From Desulfovibrionales bacterium (GTDB lineage Bacteria > Desulfobacterota > Desulfovibrionia > Desulfovibrionales > Desulfomicrobiaceae): a stretch of 12,714 bases of DNA. The DNA is taken from positions 1 through 12,714 of the forward strand of contig JAAYGZ010000025.1 in NCBI GenBank assembly GCA_012727515.1, read 5' to 3'. The notes under the pieces are model-generated. The model saw only the letters and a list, made by a program, of their open reading frames with translations. It did not search any database and was not told where the DNA came from. Of this stretch, positions 6,528-12,714 are shown piece after piece (the first letter of the stretch is position 1; each line of letters opens with the position of its first letter). The position numbers were made by a program, and so were the translations under genes.

Positions 6528-8069
6528 CTATGTTTCCGGCAGTTCGTCTGGATACATATCACGAATAGTGACCATGGTTTCACGATGAGCGAGAAAAATA
6601 TCCACAAGCCGTGGATCAAACTGCTGGCCGCGTTTTTCCTGAACATAGGTAAAAATTTCTTCCAGGGGCCAGGCTTTTTTATAGATCCGGTCACTGGCCA
6701 GGGCGTCAAACACATCGGCCAGGGCTGTGATGCGGGCAAAAATATGGGCGTCTTCTCCGCGCAAACCATGAGGATATCCTCGTCCATCCCAGTGTTCATG
6801 ATGTTGCAGGGCAATGGTTGCGGCTGCCCTTAAGATACGACGCGAAGAGTTTTTCAGGATTCCGTGTCCGATCACGGTATGGGTTTTGATGATCGCGAAC
6901 TCATCGTCAGTCAGTTTGCCTGGTTTGAACAAAATAGAGTCCGGGATACCGATTTTACCTACATCGTGCATGGGCGAGGCCATGCGCAGGAGCTGGGCCT
7001 GGTCTTCGGGCAAATCACTGTGCAGGGCCAGAATATACGAATATTCGGCAACACGTTTGACATGCTGGGCTGTTTCCTTGGACCTGGTTTCAACCACTTC
7101 GCCCAAGGTCAGGACAACTTCGCGCTGGGTGGCGATGATTTCTTCATTCAAAAACAAATTATGCAGGGCAACCCCGATATTGCCGCCCAGGATATGCAGC
7201 AGGTTTTTTTCAAGATCTGAAAGCTGGCGCACAAATTGAACAAAAAAGAGGTATTCCTGATGGGTGTGCTGATTGGTGAAGCACGCGACAAATTCATAGT
7301 CCGTAATATACGGCTGATGCGGTAAAACAGAGGCACGGGCAGCCTGGATGCGGGAGCGCAAGACATCATTTATGTCCGGAGCTGGCCCATGTGTTGCGCA
7401 CAGCGTTATGTCCTGATCTTCAAGCAACGCGACCAGGGCGTAATCCTGACCGCATTCAGCACAACAAACGCCGGTTTGCAGTAAGTGCGCCAGGGCAGCA
7501 GGCAAAAATGTATCCATGGAAGTCAGGCCAAAAAGGTTTCCCGTGGCCCCGACCACGCCTTGTAAGCCAGAGCGGGAATTTTCAATGGTGCGCAGATCAC
7601 GATATGAGCGCAGCGCAGCAGTAAGAGAGGTAAACAGACGCTGTTCACTGAGTTCGGCCTTGTGACGGTAGTCGTTAATGTCATACTCGGTGATAACAGT
7701 TCGCTCTGGAGCCTGGCCTGGCTGGCCGGTGCGCAAAATAATACGCACAAAAGCATTGTGGGCTTCAGTGCGCACATAGCGGGCAAATTCCAGCCCTGCG
7801 TTTTCTGTTTCCATGACCACATCAAGCAAAATAACGGCTATGTCTGGATGGGCCGCAAGCAGTGTTCTGGCCTCGGCCGCGGAATACGCATGCAGATAGC
7901 TGACGGGCTGGTTTTCAAAGCGATAGTCACCCAGGGTTAGTTCGGTAACTTTATGTACAAAATCATCGTCATCAACAATCAGAATTTTCCAGCCAGTCGT
8001 CTCGGTCAAAGCATCTGGTGTGGAACTTTCATCAGCAAACCAGATTTCGTTATGAGTATTTTTTTGCAT
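6528..8069 (-). CDS. REC-DUF3369-HD-GYP response regulator, probable c-di-GMP phosphodiesterase
   Basis: This is a 513-residue cytoplasmic two-component output protein. Residues 27-150 form a receiver domain: acidic pocket Asp33-36, phospho-acceptor Asp83 in LLDVVMET, Thr114 in RIILRTGQ and NDYRHKAEL near the end. Residues about 165-310 match the DUF3369 region that sits between REC and HD-GYP in this class; it is GAF-like, and its signal is unknown. Residues 315-495 are an HD-GYP domain with His336, the catalytic HD pair His368-Asp369 in HDVGKIG, His397, His423-His424 and GYP at 431-433, so all expected metal ligands are visible. The predicted reaction is hydrolysis of cyclic di-GMP. GGAAG precedes the ATG at 8069, 15 bases after its upstream paralogue, so the two are an operon. 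The cognate kinase is not in the window. Confidence 0.93.
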   Translation of the reverse strand: MQKNTHNEIWFADESSTPDALTETTGWKILIVDDDDFVHKVTELTLGDYRFENQPVSYLHAYSAAEARTLLAAHPDIAVILLDVVMETENAGLEFARYVRTEAHNAFVRIILRTGQPGQAPERTVITEYDINDYRHKAELSEQRLFTSLTAALRSYRDLRTIENSRSGLQGVVGATGNLFGLTSMDTFLPAALAHLLQTGVCCAECGQDYALVALLEDQDITLCATHGPAPDINDVLRSRIQAARASVLPHQPYITDYEFVACFTNQHTHQEYLFFVQFVRQLSDLEKNLLHILGGNIGVALHNLFLNEEIIATQREVVLTLGEVVETRSKETAQHVKRVAEYSYILALHSDLPEDQAQLLRMASPMHDVGKIGIPDSILFKPGKLTDDEFAIIKTHTVIGHGILKNSSRRILRAAATIALQHHEHWDGRGYPHGLRGEDAHIFARITALADVFDALASDRIYKKAWPLEEIFTYVQEKRGQQFDPRLVDIFLAHRETMVTIRDMYPDELPET

Positions 8070-8084
8070 ATTCTTCCAAACCCG

Positions 8085-9719
8085 TCACAGTGCGTCCGGG
8101 AATCGTAGTCGTGTGGCAATGAAAACATCCATATGCTCAAACAAGATTTCAACCATGGCTGGATCAAACATCTTGCCTTTTTCCTGTGTGATATACGTAA
8201 GCGCTCGTTCCAGTTCCCAAGGATCTTTGTATATGCGACGAGACAGCAAAGAGTCAAAAACATCCACCAGGCAGGTAATGCGCCCAAAAGGATGAATGTC
8301 CTCACCGGCCAGGCCACGCGGATAGCCCAGGCCATTCCAGTATTCGTGATGCTCATGAGCGATAATTGCCGCAGTACGCATGATAGGGCGCTCTGAGCTT
8401 TGCAGGATATGGTAGCCAATGGTGGTGTGGGTCTTGATGATTTCAAATTCTTCAGCAGTCAGCGGGCCTGGCTTGAGTAAAATAGCATCCGGAATGCCGA
8501 TTTTACCCACATCATGCATGGGCGAGGCCATACGGATGAGCTTGACCTCCTGCGGACTGAAGCCAAGCAGGCTGGCCAGCAGCGAGCAACATTCCGAAAC
8601 CCGGCGTACATGGCTGGCTGTTTCTTTGGAGCGGGATTCCACACATTCACCCAGGGTCAGGATGATTTCTTTCTGGGTGAACACAAGCTCCTGGTTCAGA
8701 TACATATTGTCCAGGGCCACAGCTACATTACCGCAAAAGACCTGCACCAGATTGGTTTCCCAGGCTGTAAGCGCCCTGGTGAGCCGAAAAAAGAACAATG
8801 TCTCGGAGCCACTGCCAGAACAATAGTACTGCACAAAGGCTGAGGCAGAAAACATGCTTTCTTTTCTGCGAACTGACTCGTGCAAAAGATGCGTGATCTC
8901 AGGGTCTAACTGGGGTGGAACACCTTTTTCACCACAAGTGTGAAATTCTCCGGTACCAGCAATAAGGGCGATATTGCCGTCAGTAATAGTGGCGGCAAAG
9001 CCTGATGGGGCATGCAGAAACAAGCAGTCTTCATTGATTCGCAGCAGGGAAATCATCTGGTCCAGAACACCGGCGGCAAATTGACGAATGCTGTTTTCTC
9101 CAAACAGATTGCGCGACGAGGCAATGATCATTTCCAGACCTTTGCGGCTTTGCTCAATGGTCCGCAGATCATGATAGGACCGAATGGCCGTGACCACAGT
9201 GGAGAAAAGTTTCTGCGCGGTTAATTCTGTTTTGTGTTTGTAATCATTGATATCATAGCGCGTAATAACTTCGCGTTCCGGAGCCTGGCCAGCCTGACCA
9301 GTGCGCAGAATAATGCGGACCATGGAATTGCCCAGTTCATTGCGGATAAATTCGACCAGTTCCAGGCCGGCCTGGCCTGTTTCCATGACCACATCCAGAA
9401 GAATAGCGGCAATATCCGTATGTTCCTGGAGTATAACGCGGGCTTGAGTCGCAGAATAGGCGCTGAGAAACGTAAGAGGTTTTCCGGAAAACGTCAGACC
9501 TTCAAGCACAATGCGCGTAATGGCGTGCACTTCTTCTTCGTCATCCACAATCAGAAGTTTCCAGGCATTGGCAGCGCAAAACTGTGTGCTTTTTGATTCT
9601 TCAGCAAAAATGAGGTCATCATTGTCTCTGGTATCGGACAAGGCTGAATCAACGTCACGTGAATAATCTTCAGGTTCTGGCTTAACGGCAGGCTGATCTG
9701 GCGCAGCGGTTTTGGGCAT
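8085..9719 (-). CDS. REC-DUF3369-HD-GYP response regulator (first of tandem pair)
   Basis: This is a paralogue of the following gene with the same domain order, 544 residues from the ATG at 9719. An acidic, probably disordered N-terminus (about 50 residues) precedes the receiver domain, which has Asp59-Asp60 in IVDDEEEV, acceptor Asp109 in LLDVVMET and Thr140. DUF3369 spans roughly 190-345. The HD-GYP domain follows with His402-Asp403 (HDVGKIG), His431, His457-His458 and GYP at 465-467. Predicted to hydrolyse cyclic di-GMP on phosphorylation. The start at 9719 is preferred because GGAG lies eight bases upstream. The frame stays open to an ATG at 9821, giving 34 more residues, but no ribosome site is seen there. 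A 39-codon ORF in another frame ends one base before this start. The two paralogues share long identical blocks such as RMASPMHDVGKIGIPD and IIKTHT. Confidence 0.93.
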   Translation of the reverse strand: MPKTAAPDQPAVKPEPEDYSRDVDSALSDTRDNDDLIFAEESKSTQFCAANAWKLLIVDDEEEVHAITRIVLEGLTFSGKPLTFLSAYSATQARVILQEHTDIAAILLDVVMETGQAGLELVEFIRNELGNSMVRIILRTGQAGQAPEREVITRYDINDYKHKTELTAQKLFSTVVTAIRSYHDLRTIEQSRKGLEMIIASSRNLFGENSIRQFAAGVLDQMISLLRINEDCLFLHAPSGFAATITDGNIALIAGTGEFHTCGEKGVPPQLDPEITHLLHESVRRKESMFSASAFVQYYCSGSGSETLFFFRLTRALTAWETNLVQVFCGNVAVALDNMYLNQELVFTQKEIILTLGECVESRSKETASHVRRVSECCSLLASLLGFSPQEVKLIRMASPMHDVGKIGIPDAILLKPGPLTAEEFEIIKTHTTIGYHILQSSERPIMRTAAIIAHEHHEYWNGLGYPRGLAGEDIHPFGRITCLVDVFDSLLSRRIYKDPWELERALTYITQEKGKMFDPAMVEILFEHMDVFIATRLRFPDAL

Positions 9720-9720
9720 G

Positions 9721-9840
9721 TCAATGACTCCAATATGCGATTGAGCAGGATAAAGGAATGTTAGATAATTGGATATCGTGACCAAATGACCGTGACGCAC
9801 CCGTGCCATGATTTGGCGCATAGATCAAAACTTTTTTCAT
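9721..9840 (-). CDS. Possible small ORF or leader peptide upstream of the HD-GYP operon
   Basis: A 39-residue frame starts at ATG 9840 (MKKVLIYAPN) and ends with TGA one base before the ATG of the first HD-GYP gene. GGA at 9851-9849, within AAGGAA, lies eight bases before the start, an ideal spacing. The peptide has a basic, hydrophobic start and a Gly/Ser-rich middle (HGTGASRSFGHD), and matches no family I recognise. It may be a coupled small protein or a leader that controls HD-GYP translation. Chance is a real alternative, since the evidence is only a good ribosome site and tight spacing. Confidence 0.3.
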   Translation of the reverse strand: MKKVLIYAPNHGTGASRSFGHDIQLSNIPLSCSIAYWSH

Positions 9841-9965
9841 ACATATGTTCCTTTTGGGGCTGACCCTGGGCAGATTAGAGTTGTTTACAAGGGTCAAGTG
9901 CATTAGACGCGGGCTTGCCGCAGAGCGTGGCATTGTTTGATCATACTTTTTATGGAGTAGTAAGC

Positions 9966-11226
9966 ATGGATGGAGCATGTTTTAAGGCCTACGATGTGCG
10001 TGGGCGTGTGCCGGATGAGCTTGACGCACCATTATGTTACCGCATTGGCCAGGCCTATGCCGCGTTGCTTGCGCCACGTCGGGTGGTGGTGGGGCATGAT
10101 ATTCGTTTGTCCAGCCCTGAGTTATCCCAGGCCCTGAGTGCTGGCCTGCGCGATGCGGGCGTGGATGTCTATACTCTGGGCCAGTGCGGAACCGAAGAAG
10201 TCTATTTTGCTGTTTTTGATCAGCACATGGACGGGGGCATTATGGTCACGGCCAGTCATAATCCAAAGGATTATAATGGGTTGAAGTTTGTGCGCGAAGA
10301 CTCAAAGCCCATCAGCAAAGATAGCGGGCTTTTCACCATCCGGGATATGGCGCTGGCAGGAGTGAATGTGCCTGATGCTCGCCCTGGCACTATTCAGGAA
10401 CTTTCTGTGCGCACCAGGTACCGCGATCATCTGCTCAGCTATATTGATCCTTCAAGGCTTAAACCCCTGCACGTGGTTGTTAATGCCGGCAATGGCGGAG
10501 CAGGAGCCATTGTGGATATGCTGGAGCCATGCCTGCCTTTTACCTTTCATAAAATTCAGCACCAGGCAGATGGACATTTTCCCAACGGGGTGCCTAATCC
10601 ACTGCTGCCTGAAAACAGGTCTGTTACGGCCCAGGCCGTGCGCGATGCCAAGGCAGATTTTGGCCTGGCCTGGGACGGAGATTTTGACCGCTGCTTCTTT
10701 TTTGATCACCACGGGCGCTTTATTGAAGGCTATTATCTGGTTGGCCTGCTGGCCCAGAGTTTTTGTCGCAAACACCCAGGTGCGACCATTATTCATGATC
10801 CGCGTCTGACCTGGAATACCATTGACCAGGTGCGTCAGGCAGGGGGCGTGCCAGTGCTGTCCAAGGCCGGGCACGCGTTTATGAAAGAGCGTATGCGGGC
10901 TGAAGATGCTGTGTATGGCGGAGAAATGAGTGCCCACCATTTTTTCCGTGACTTTGCCTATTGTGATTCTGGCATGATTCCCTGGCTGCTTGTGGCCGAG
11001 CAGATTTCGCTGTCTGGCCAGCCTTTAGCTGCTTTGGTGGATGCAGCCATGCAGGCCTATCCAGCCAGTGGAGAAAATTGATGGCCTGAGCATGGAATTT
11101 CCCCAGTGGCGCTTTAATCTGCGTTCGTCCAACACAGAACCTGTAGTGCGCTTAAATGTGGAATCCAGAGGCAATGAGGCGTTAATGGAGGCCAAAACCC
11201 AGGAAATTCTGGACTTTTTGAATTAA
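9966..11226 (+). pseudogene. manB: Phosphomannomutase/phosphoglucomutase, frameshifted by an apparent deletion near the 3' end
   Basis: The family (ManB/CpsG) interconverts hexose-6-phosphate and hexose-1-phosphate for sugar nucleotide synthesis. The first frame, 9966-11081, gives 371 residues: FKAYDVRG at the start, catalytic phosphoserine Ser97 in TASHNP, metal loop DGDFDR at 237-242, sugar-binding GEMSAHHFF at 319-327 and FAYCDSGMIPWLL. It then stops at TGA 11079-11081 after PASGEN. The family's C-terminal domain continues in the next frame (IDGLSMEF, then [20 protein letters not shown], the phosphate-binding loop) to 11226. Compared with the E. coli family length of about 456 residues, some 26-28 residues are missing at the join, so this is a deletion plus frameshift rather than a one-base error. 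The upstream fragment lacks domain 4 and is probably inactive. GGAG at 9954-9957 supports the 9966 start. An assembly error is possible. Confidence 0.85.
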
Positions 11227-11375
11227 GAAAACATCACGTAGTGCATAGGGTGTACGCGCCAACACCGTGCAGCATGGCAGGAACATGGCAGGATTGGTGA
11301 AAGGTACGTTTTGTGTATCCTTGACCAGAATTCAGGCCAGGCTTAGGAGGCGTGCTTTTTTGACAGGAGTAAAAA
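11227..11375 (+). promoter_or_regulatory. Intergenic region with candidate promoter and tandem 10-bp repeat
   Basis: This short gap holds a tandem copy of CATGGCAGGA (11273-11282 and 11284-11293, period 11) and a weak hairpin GGTGT/ACACC (11249-11266). A poor sigma-70-like pair, TTGGTG (11294-11299) and TATCCT (11316-11321) with a 16-base spacer, may drive the following two genes. AGGAG at 11365-11369 is the ribosome site of the next gene. Confidence 0.2.
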
Positions 11376-11759
11376 ATGAGTAGTGCAGAGATGTTTAGTG
11401 CCCAGTATCTGGATGAACTTTTTCCAGCATCTAAAACAGATCAGTTTTTTGCAGCCTTGTATGGAGATGCTGAAGACGGGGCCTATGATATCCGACTCCG
11501 CTTTACTACCCAGACCGCCACAGAACTGATCTTTCATTTTGAATTACATCAGCGCCCGGGCATGTGTCTGGCCTGTAATCTCACCTATGGCCTGCCTCAG
11601 GTTTTTGCCCGCCATCCCTTGCTTGCGGTGAACACACTGGTTGAGGCGCTGGGCCAGCGCGCTGGAGTGCAGCCTGATTCCTGGCGCTTGCTGCCTACCA
11701 AGGAAGTGCGCCGGGAACTGCATATTATTCCTTTGGCCATTAACGTAGCCCAGGCATGA
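11376..11759 (+). CDS. Conserved protein of unknown function, first gene of a coupled pair
   Basis: This is a 127-residue soluble protein, with no signal peptide or membrane segment. It resembles a short protein family I recall from Desulfovibrio genomes, sometimes carrying the misleading name pancreas/duodenum homeobox protein 1; I know of no experimental function and see no homeodomain. Visible features are an N-terminal FSAQYLDELFPASKTDQFF, ALYGDAEDGAYDIRLRF, and a central PGMCLACNLTYGLPQVF with a C-x2-C pair (Cys64 and Cys67) followed by an aromatic-rich turn. The cysteine pair might bind metal, but two cysteines alone do not show this. AGGAG lies six bases before the ATG. The stop overlaps the next start by four bases (ATGA), so it is translationally coupled to the iron-sulfur protein and may assist it. 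Confidence 0.75.
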   Translation: MSSAEMFSAQYLDELFPASKTDQFFAALYGDAEDGAYDIRLRFTTQTATELIFHFELHQRPGMCLACNLTYGLPQVFARHPLLAVNTLVEALGQRAGVQPDSWRLLPTKEVRRELHIIPLAINVAQA

Positions 11760-12412
11760 GCATACGTGATCAGCATAGCCCAGCCAGCCAGGACGCCTTG
11801 CCAGCGCATAGTGTGCGGGTCTGCCGGGGCGCTCAGCAGTGTAAACACGCTGTTGCGCCAGGGTACGACCCCACAGAAATGCTGACAGAGCAGGTTCTGG
11901 CTGCTGGCTGGCCAGAGTTTATTGCCCGTCGCGTGCAGCCGTTGCGTCACCATCATCAGTTTCGTCTTGCCTATGCGGCCTGTCCCAATGGATGCAGCCA
12001 ACCCCATATTGCGGACATGGGCCTTCTTGCCTTTGCACCCATTGCTGTGCAGCCGGAACTGTGCTCAGCCTGCGGAGCATGTGTCAAAGTATGCGCAGAA
12101 CAGGCTCTGCGTATTGATGATACAGTGCATCTGGATACAGCGCGTTGCCTGGGCTGCGCAGCCTGTGCGCGGGTGTGTCCCACAGGGGCCTTGGTTGCAA
12201 CAGAGCCTGTGTACCGGGTTGTCCTTGGAGGAAAACTGGGCCGACATCCGCGCCTGGCCCATGAACTGGGTTTATTTTCTTTGCCAGAATCCCTGACTGT
12301 ACTGACTAAAACTCTGGATCTTTATATGACCCACTATCGGCCTGGCCTGCGCCTGGGCGCATTGGTGGAAACTCTGGGTCAGGACCAGTTTGACAGCCTG
12401 GTCCGGCCTTAG
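11756..12412 (+). CDS. Sirohaem/4Fe-4S half-domain protein with two ferredoxin clusters
   Basis: This is a 218-residue cytoplasmic iron-sulfur protein. Cys23 and Cys29 (C-x5-C), then Cys76 and Cys80 in ACPNGC (C-x3-C), reproduce the sirohaem-4Fe-4S ligand pattern of nitrite and sulfite reductases. A ferredoxin module with two 4Fe-4S motifs follows: Cys103, 106, 109, 113 in CSACGACVKVC, and Cys131, 134, 137, 141 in CLGCAACARVC with a following proline. After it comes VLGGKLGRHPRLA, typical of the reductase half domain. This layout, with ferredoxin inserted in the half domain, recalls AsrC and the dissimilatory sulfite reductase subunits, but the protein is much shorter and lacks the second half. 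It could be a small sirohaem reductase or an electron carrier; substrate unknown. ATGA overlap with the previous gene indicates coupling. Its stop lies nine bases from the convergent next gene. Confidence 0.85.
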   Translation: MSIRDQHSPASQDALPAHSVRVCRGAQQCKHAVAPGYDPTEMLTEQVLAAGWPEFIARRVQPLRHHHQFRLAYAACPNGCSQPHIADMGLLAFAPIAVQPELCSACGACVKVCAEQALRIDDTVHLDTARCLGCAACARVCPTGALVATEPVYRVVLGGKLGRHPRLAHELGLFSLPESLTVLTKTLDLYMTHYRPGLRLGALVETLGQDQFDSLVRP

Positions 12413-12421
12413 AGTGTATGC

Positions 12422-12714
12422 TTAGTAGCGATCCATGATCCGTTCTTTATTCTGATAATCCCACTCCTTGCATCCCAGCGCCACAAGAACATCATCCACC
12501 AGATCTGCGGTGCTGCGGTTTGCCTGCAGGATATGATCCATGGTGGCCATATATAGCGGCTCGCGTTCGGTCAGCGTGGTGGCGATTTCATCGTGCAGGG
12601 CCAGGGTAGTCAGCGCTGGGCGCTGGGCAGGATTGGCATCGTGTATCTGGCGCTGCGTGAGCAGGCCTGTGTCAGCGGACAGATAAAAGCAGATTCCGGT
12701 GGCCTGGATACAGG
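12422..12714 (-). CDS. Shikimate kinase-like protein, C-terminal part (5' end outside window)
   Basis: The minus-strand frame runs from the window edge to TAA at 12424-12422 and gives about 96 residues. The pattern ICFYLSADTGLLTQRQ, then RPALTT, DEIATTLTEREPLYM and a tail that alternates hydrophobic and acidic residues fits the C-terminal half of shikimate kinase, where the RP-L lid arginine and the ER-PLY segment bind shikimate and ATP. The enzyme phosphorylates shikimate in the chorismate pathway. The P-loop lies outside the window, so the call rests on the lid and helical tail. The final 20 residues (WDYQNKERIMDRY) extend beyond the usual end. A related small P-loop kinase is the alternative. 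Confidence 0.7.
   Translation of the reverse strand, partial: CIQATGICFYLSADTGLLTQRQIHDANPAQRPALTTLALHDEIATTLTEREPLYMATMDHILQANRSTADLVDDVLVALGCKEWDYQNKERIMDRY

Noticed and set aside
9782..9816. CCAAAT...ATTTGG inverted repeat with inner GCACCCGTGC in the HD-GYP upstream region
   Set aside because: Short arms with a 23-base loop fall inside the candidate small ORF; it is compatible with chance.
9720..9821. N-terminal extension of the first HD-GYP protein to ATG 9821
   Set aside because: No ribosome site is seen at 9821, the extra 34 residues look unlike the receiver domain family, and GGAG fits the ATG at 9719.
1..12714. Frequent GGCC and CCAGG-type words across the window (possible uptake or restriction-related motif)
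   Set aside because: They sit mostly inside genes and follow from frequent CTG, GGC, GCC and CAG codons; I cannot count the background here.
1..12714. CRISPR arrays, insertion sequences, integrases or phage genes
   Set aside because: I looked for spaced direct repeats, terminal inverted repeats and transposase or integrase motifs and found none.

Overview
The window looks like a stretch of chromosome from a mid-GC, Gram-negative, probably anaerobic bacterium. My best guess is a deltaproteobacterium of the Desulfovibrio type. The reasons are a tripartite TRAP carboxylate transporter, response regulators of the REC-DUF3369-HD-GYP type, and a small sirohaem/4Fe-4S ferredoxin-like protein paired with a short protein of a kind I associate with Desulfovibrio genomes. 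This assignment is inference, because no rRNA or strong phylogenetic marker is present. I see no mobile elements, integrases, CRISPR arrays or phage genes.

Layout. 1-2374 (+): the end of a TRAP transporter operon, dctP (3' part), dctQ and dctM, with a GC-rich hairpin between dctP and dctQ. A long inverted repeat at 2381-2416 separates it from the convergent next block. 2426-5440 (-): transcribed right to left, a universal stress protein, a polar amino acid ABC permease, its periplasmic binding protein and a second permease. No ATPase gene is visible. 5441-5763 is non-coding, with a terminator-like hairpin and a stretch that may be a decayed dispersed repeat. 5764-6393 (-): a hot-dog thioesterase and a complete tRNA-Tyr with a plausible promoter. 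6528-9719 (-): two consecutive paralogous REC-DUF3369-HD-GYP response regulators (probable cyclic-di-GMP phosphodiesterases), preceded by a possible 39-residue small ORF. 9966-11226 (+): a phosphomannomutase/phosphoglucomutase gene that is broken. About 80 bases seem to be missing near the 3' end and the last domain is out of frame. 11376-12412 (+): two translationally coupled genes, a 127-residue protein of unknown function and a 218-residue protein that joins a sirohaem/4Fe-4S reductase-type half domain with two ferredoxin clusters. 12422-12714 (-): the 3' part of a shikimate kinase-like gene.

How the pieces fit. The left half is solute uptake: a secondary TRAP system, probably for an organic acid, and a primary ABC system for an amino acid. 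The middle is signalling through c-di-GMP turnover. The right half is metabolism: a damaged sugar-phosphate mutase, a probable redox or sirohaem protein and an aromatic amino acid pathway enzyme. The most interesting items are the apparent repeat-mediated deletion in the mutase gene, the compact sirohaem/ferredoxin pair, the tandem HD-GYP duplication with its upstream small ORF, and the hairpin covering the start of the ABC permease gene. I did not find a clearly new multi-gene system.
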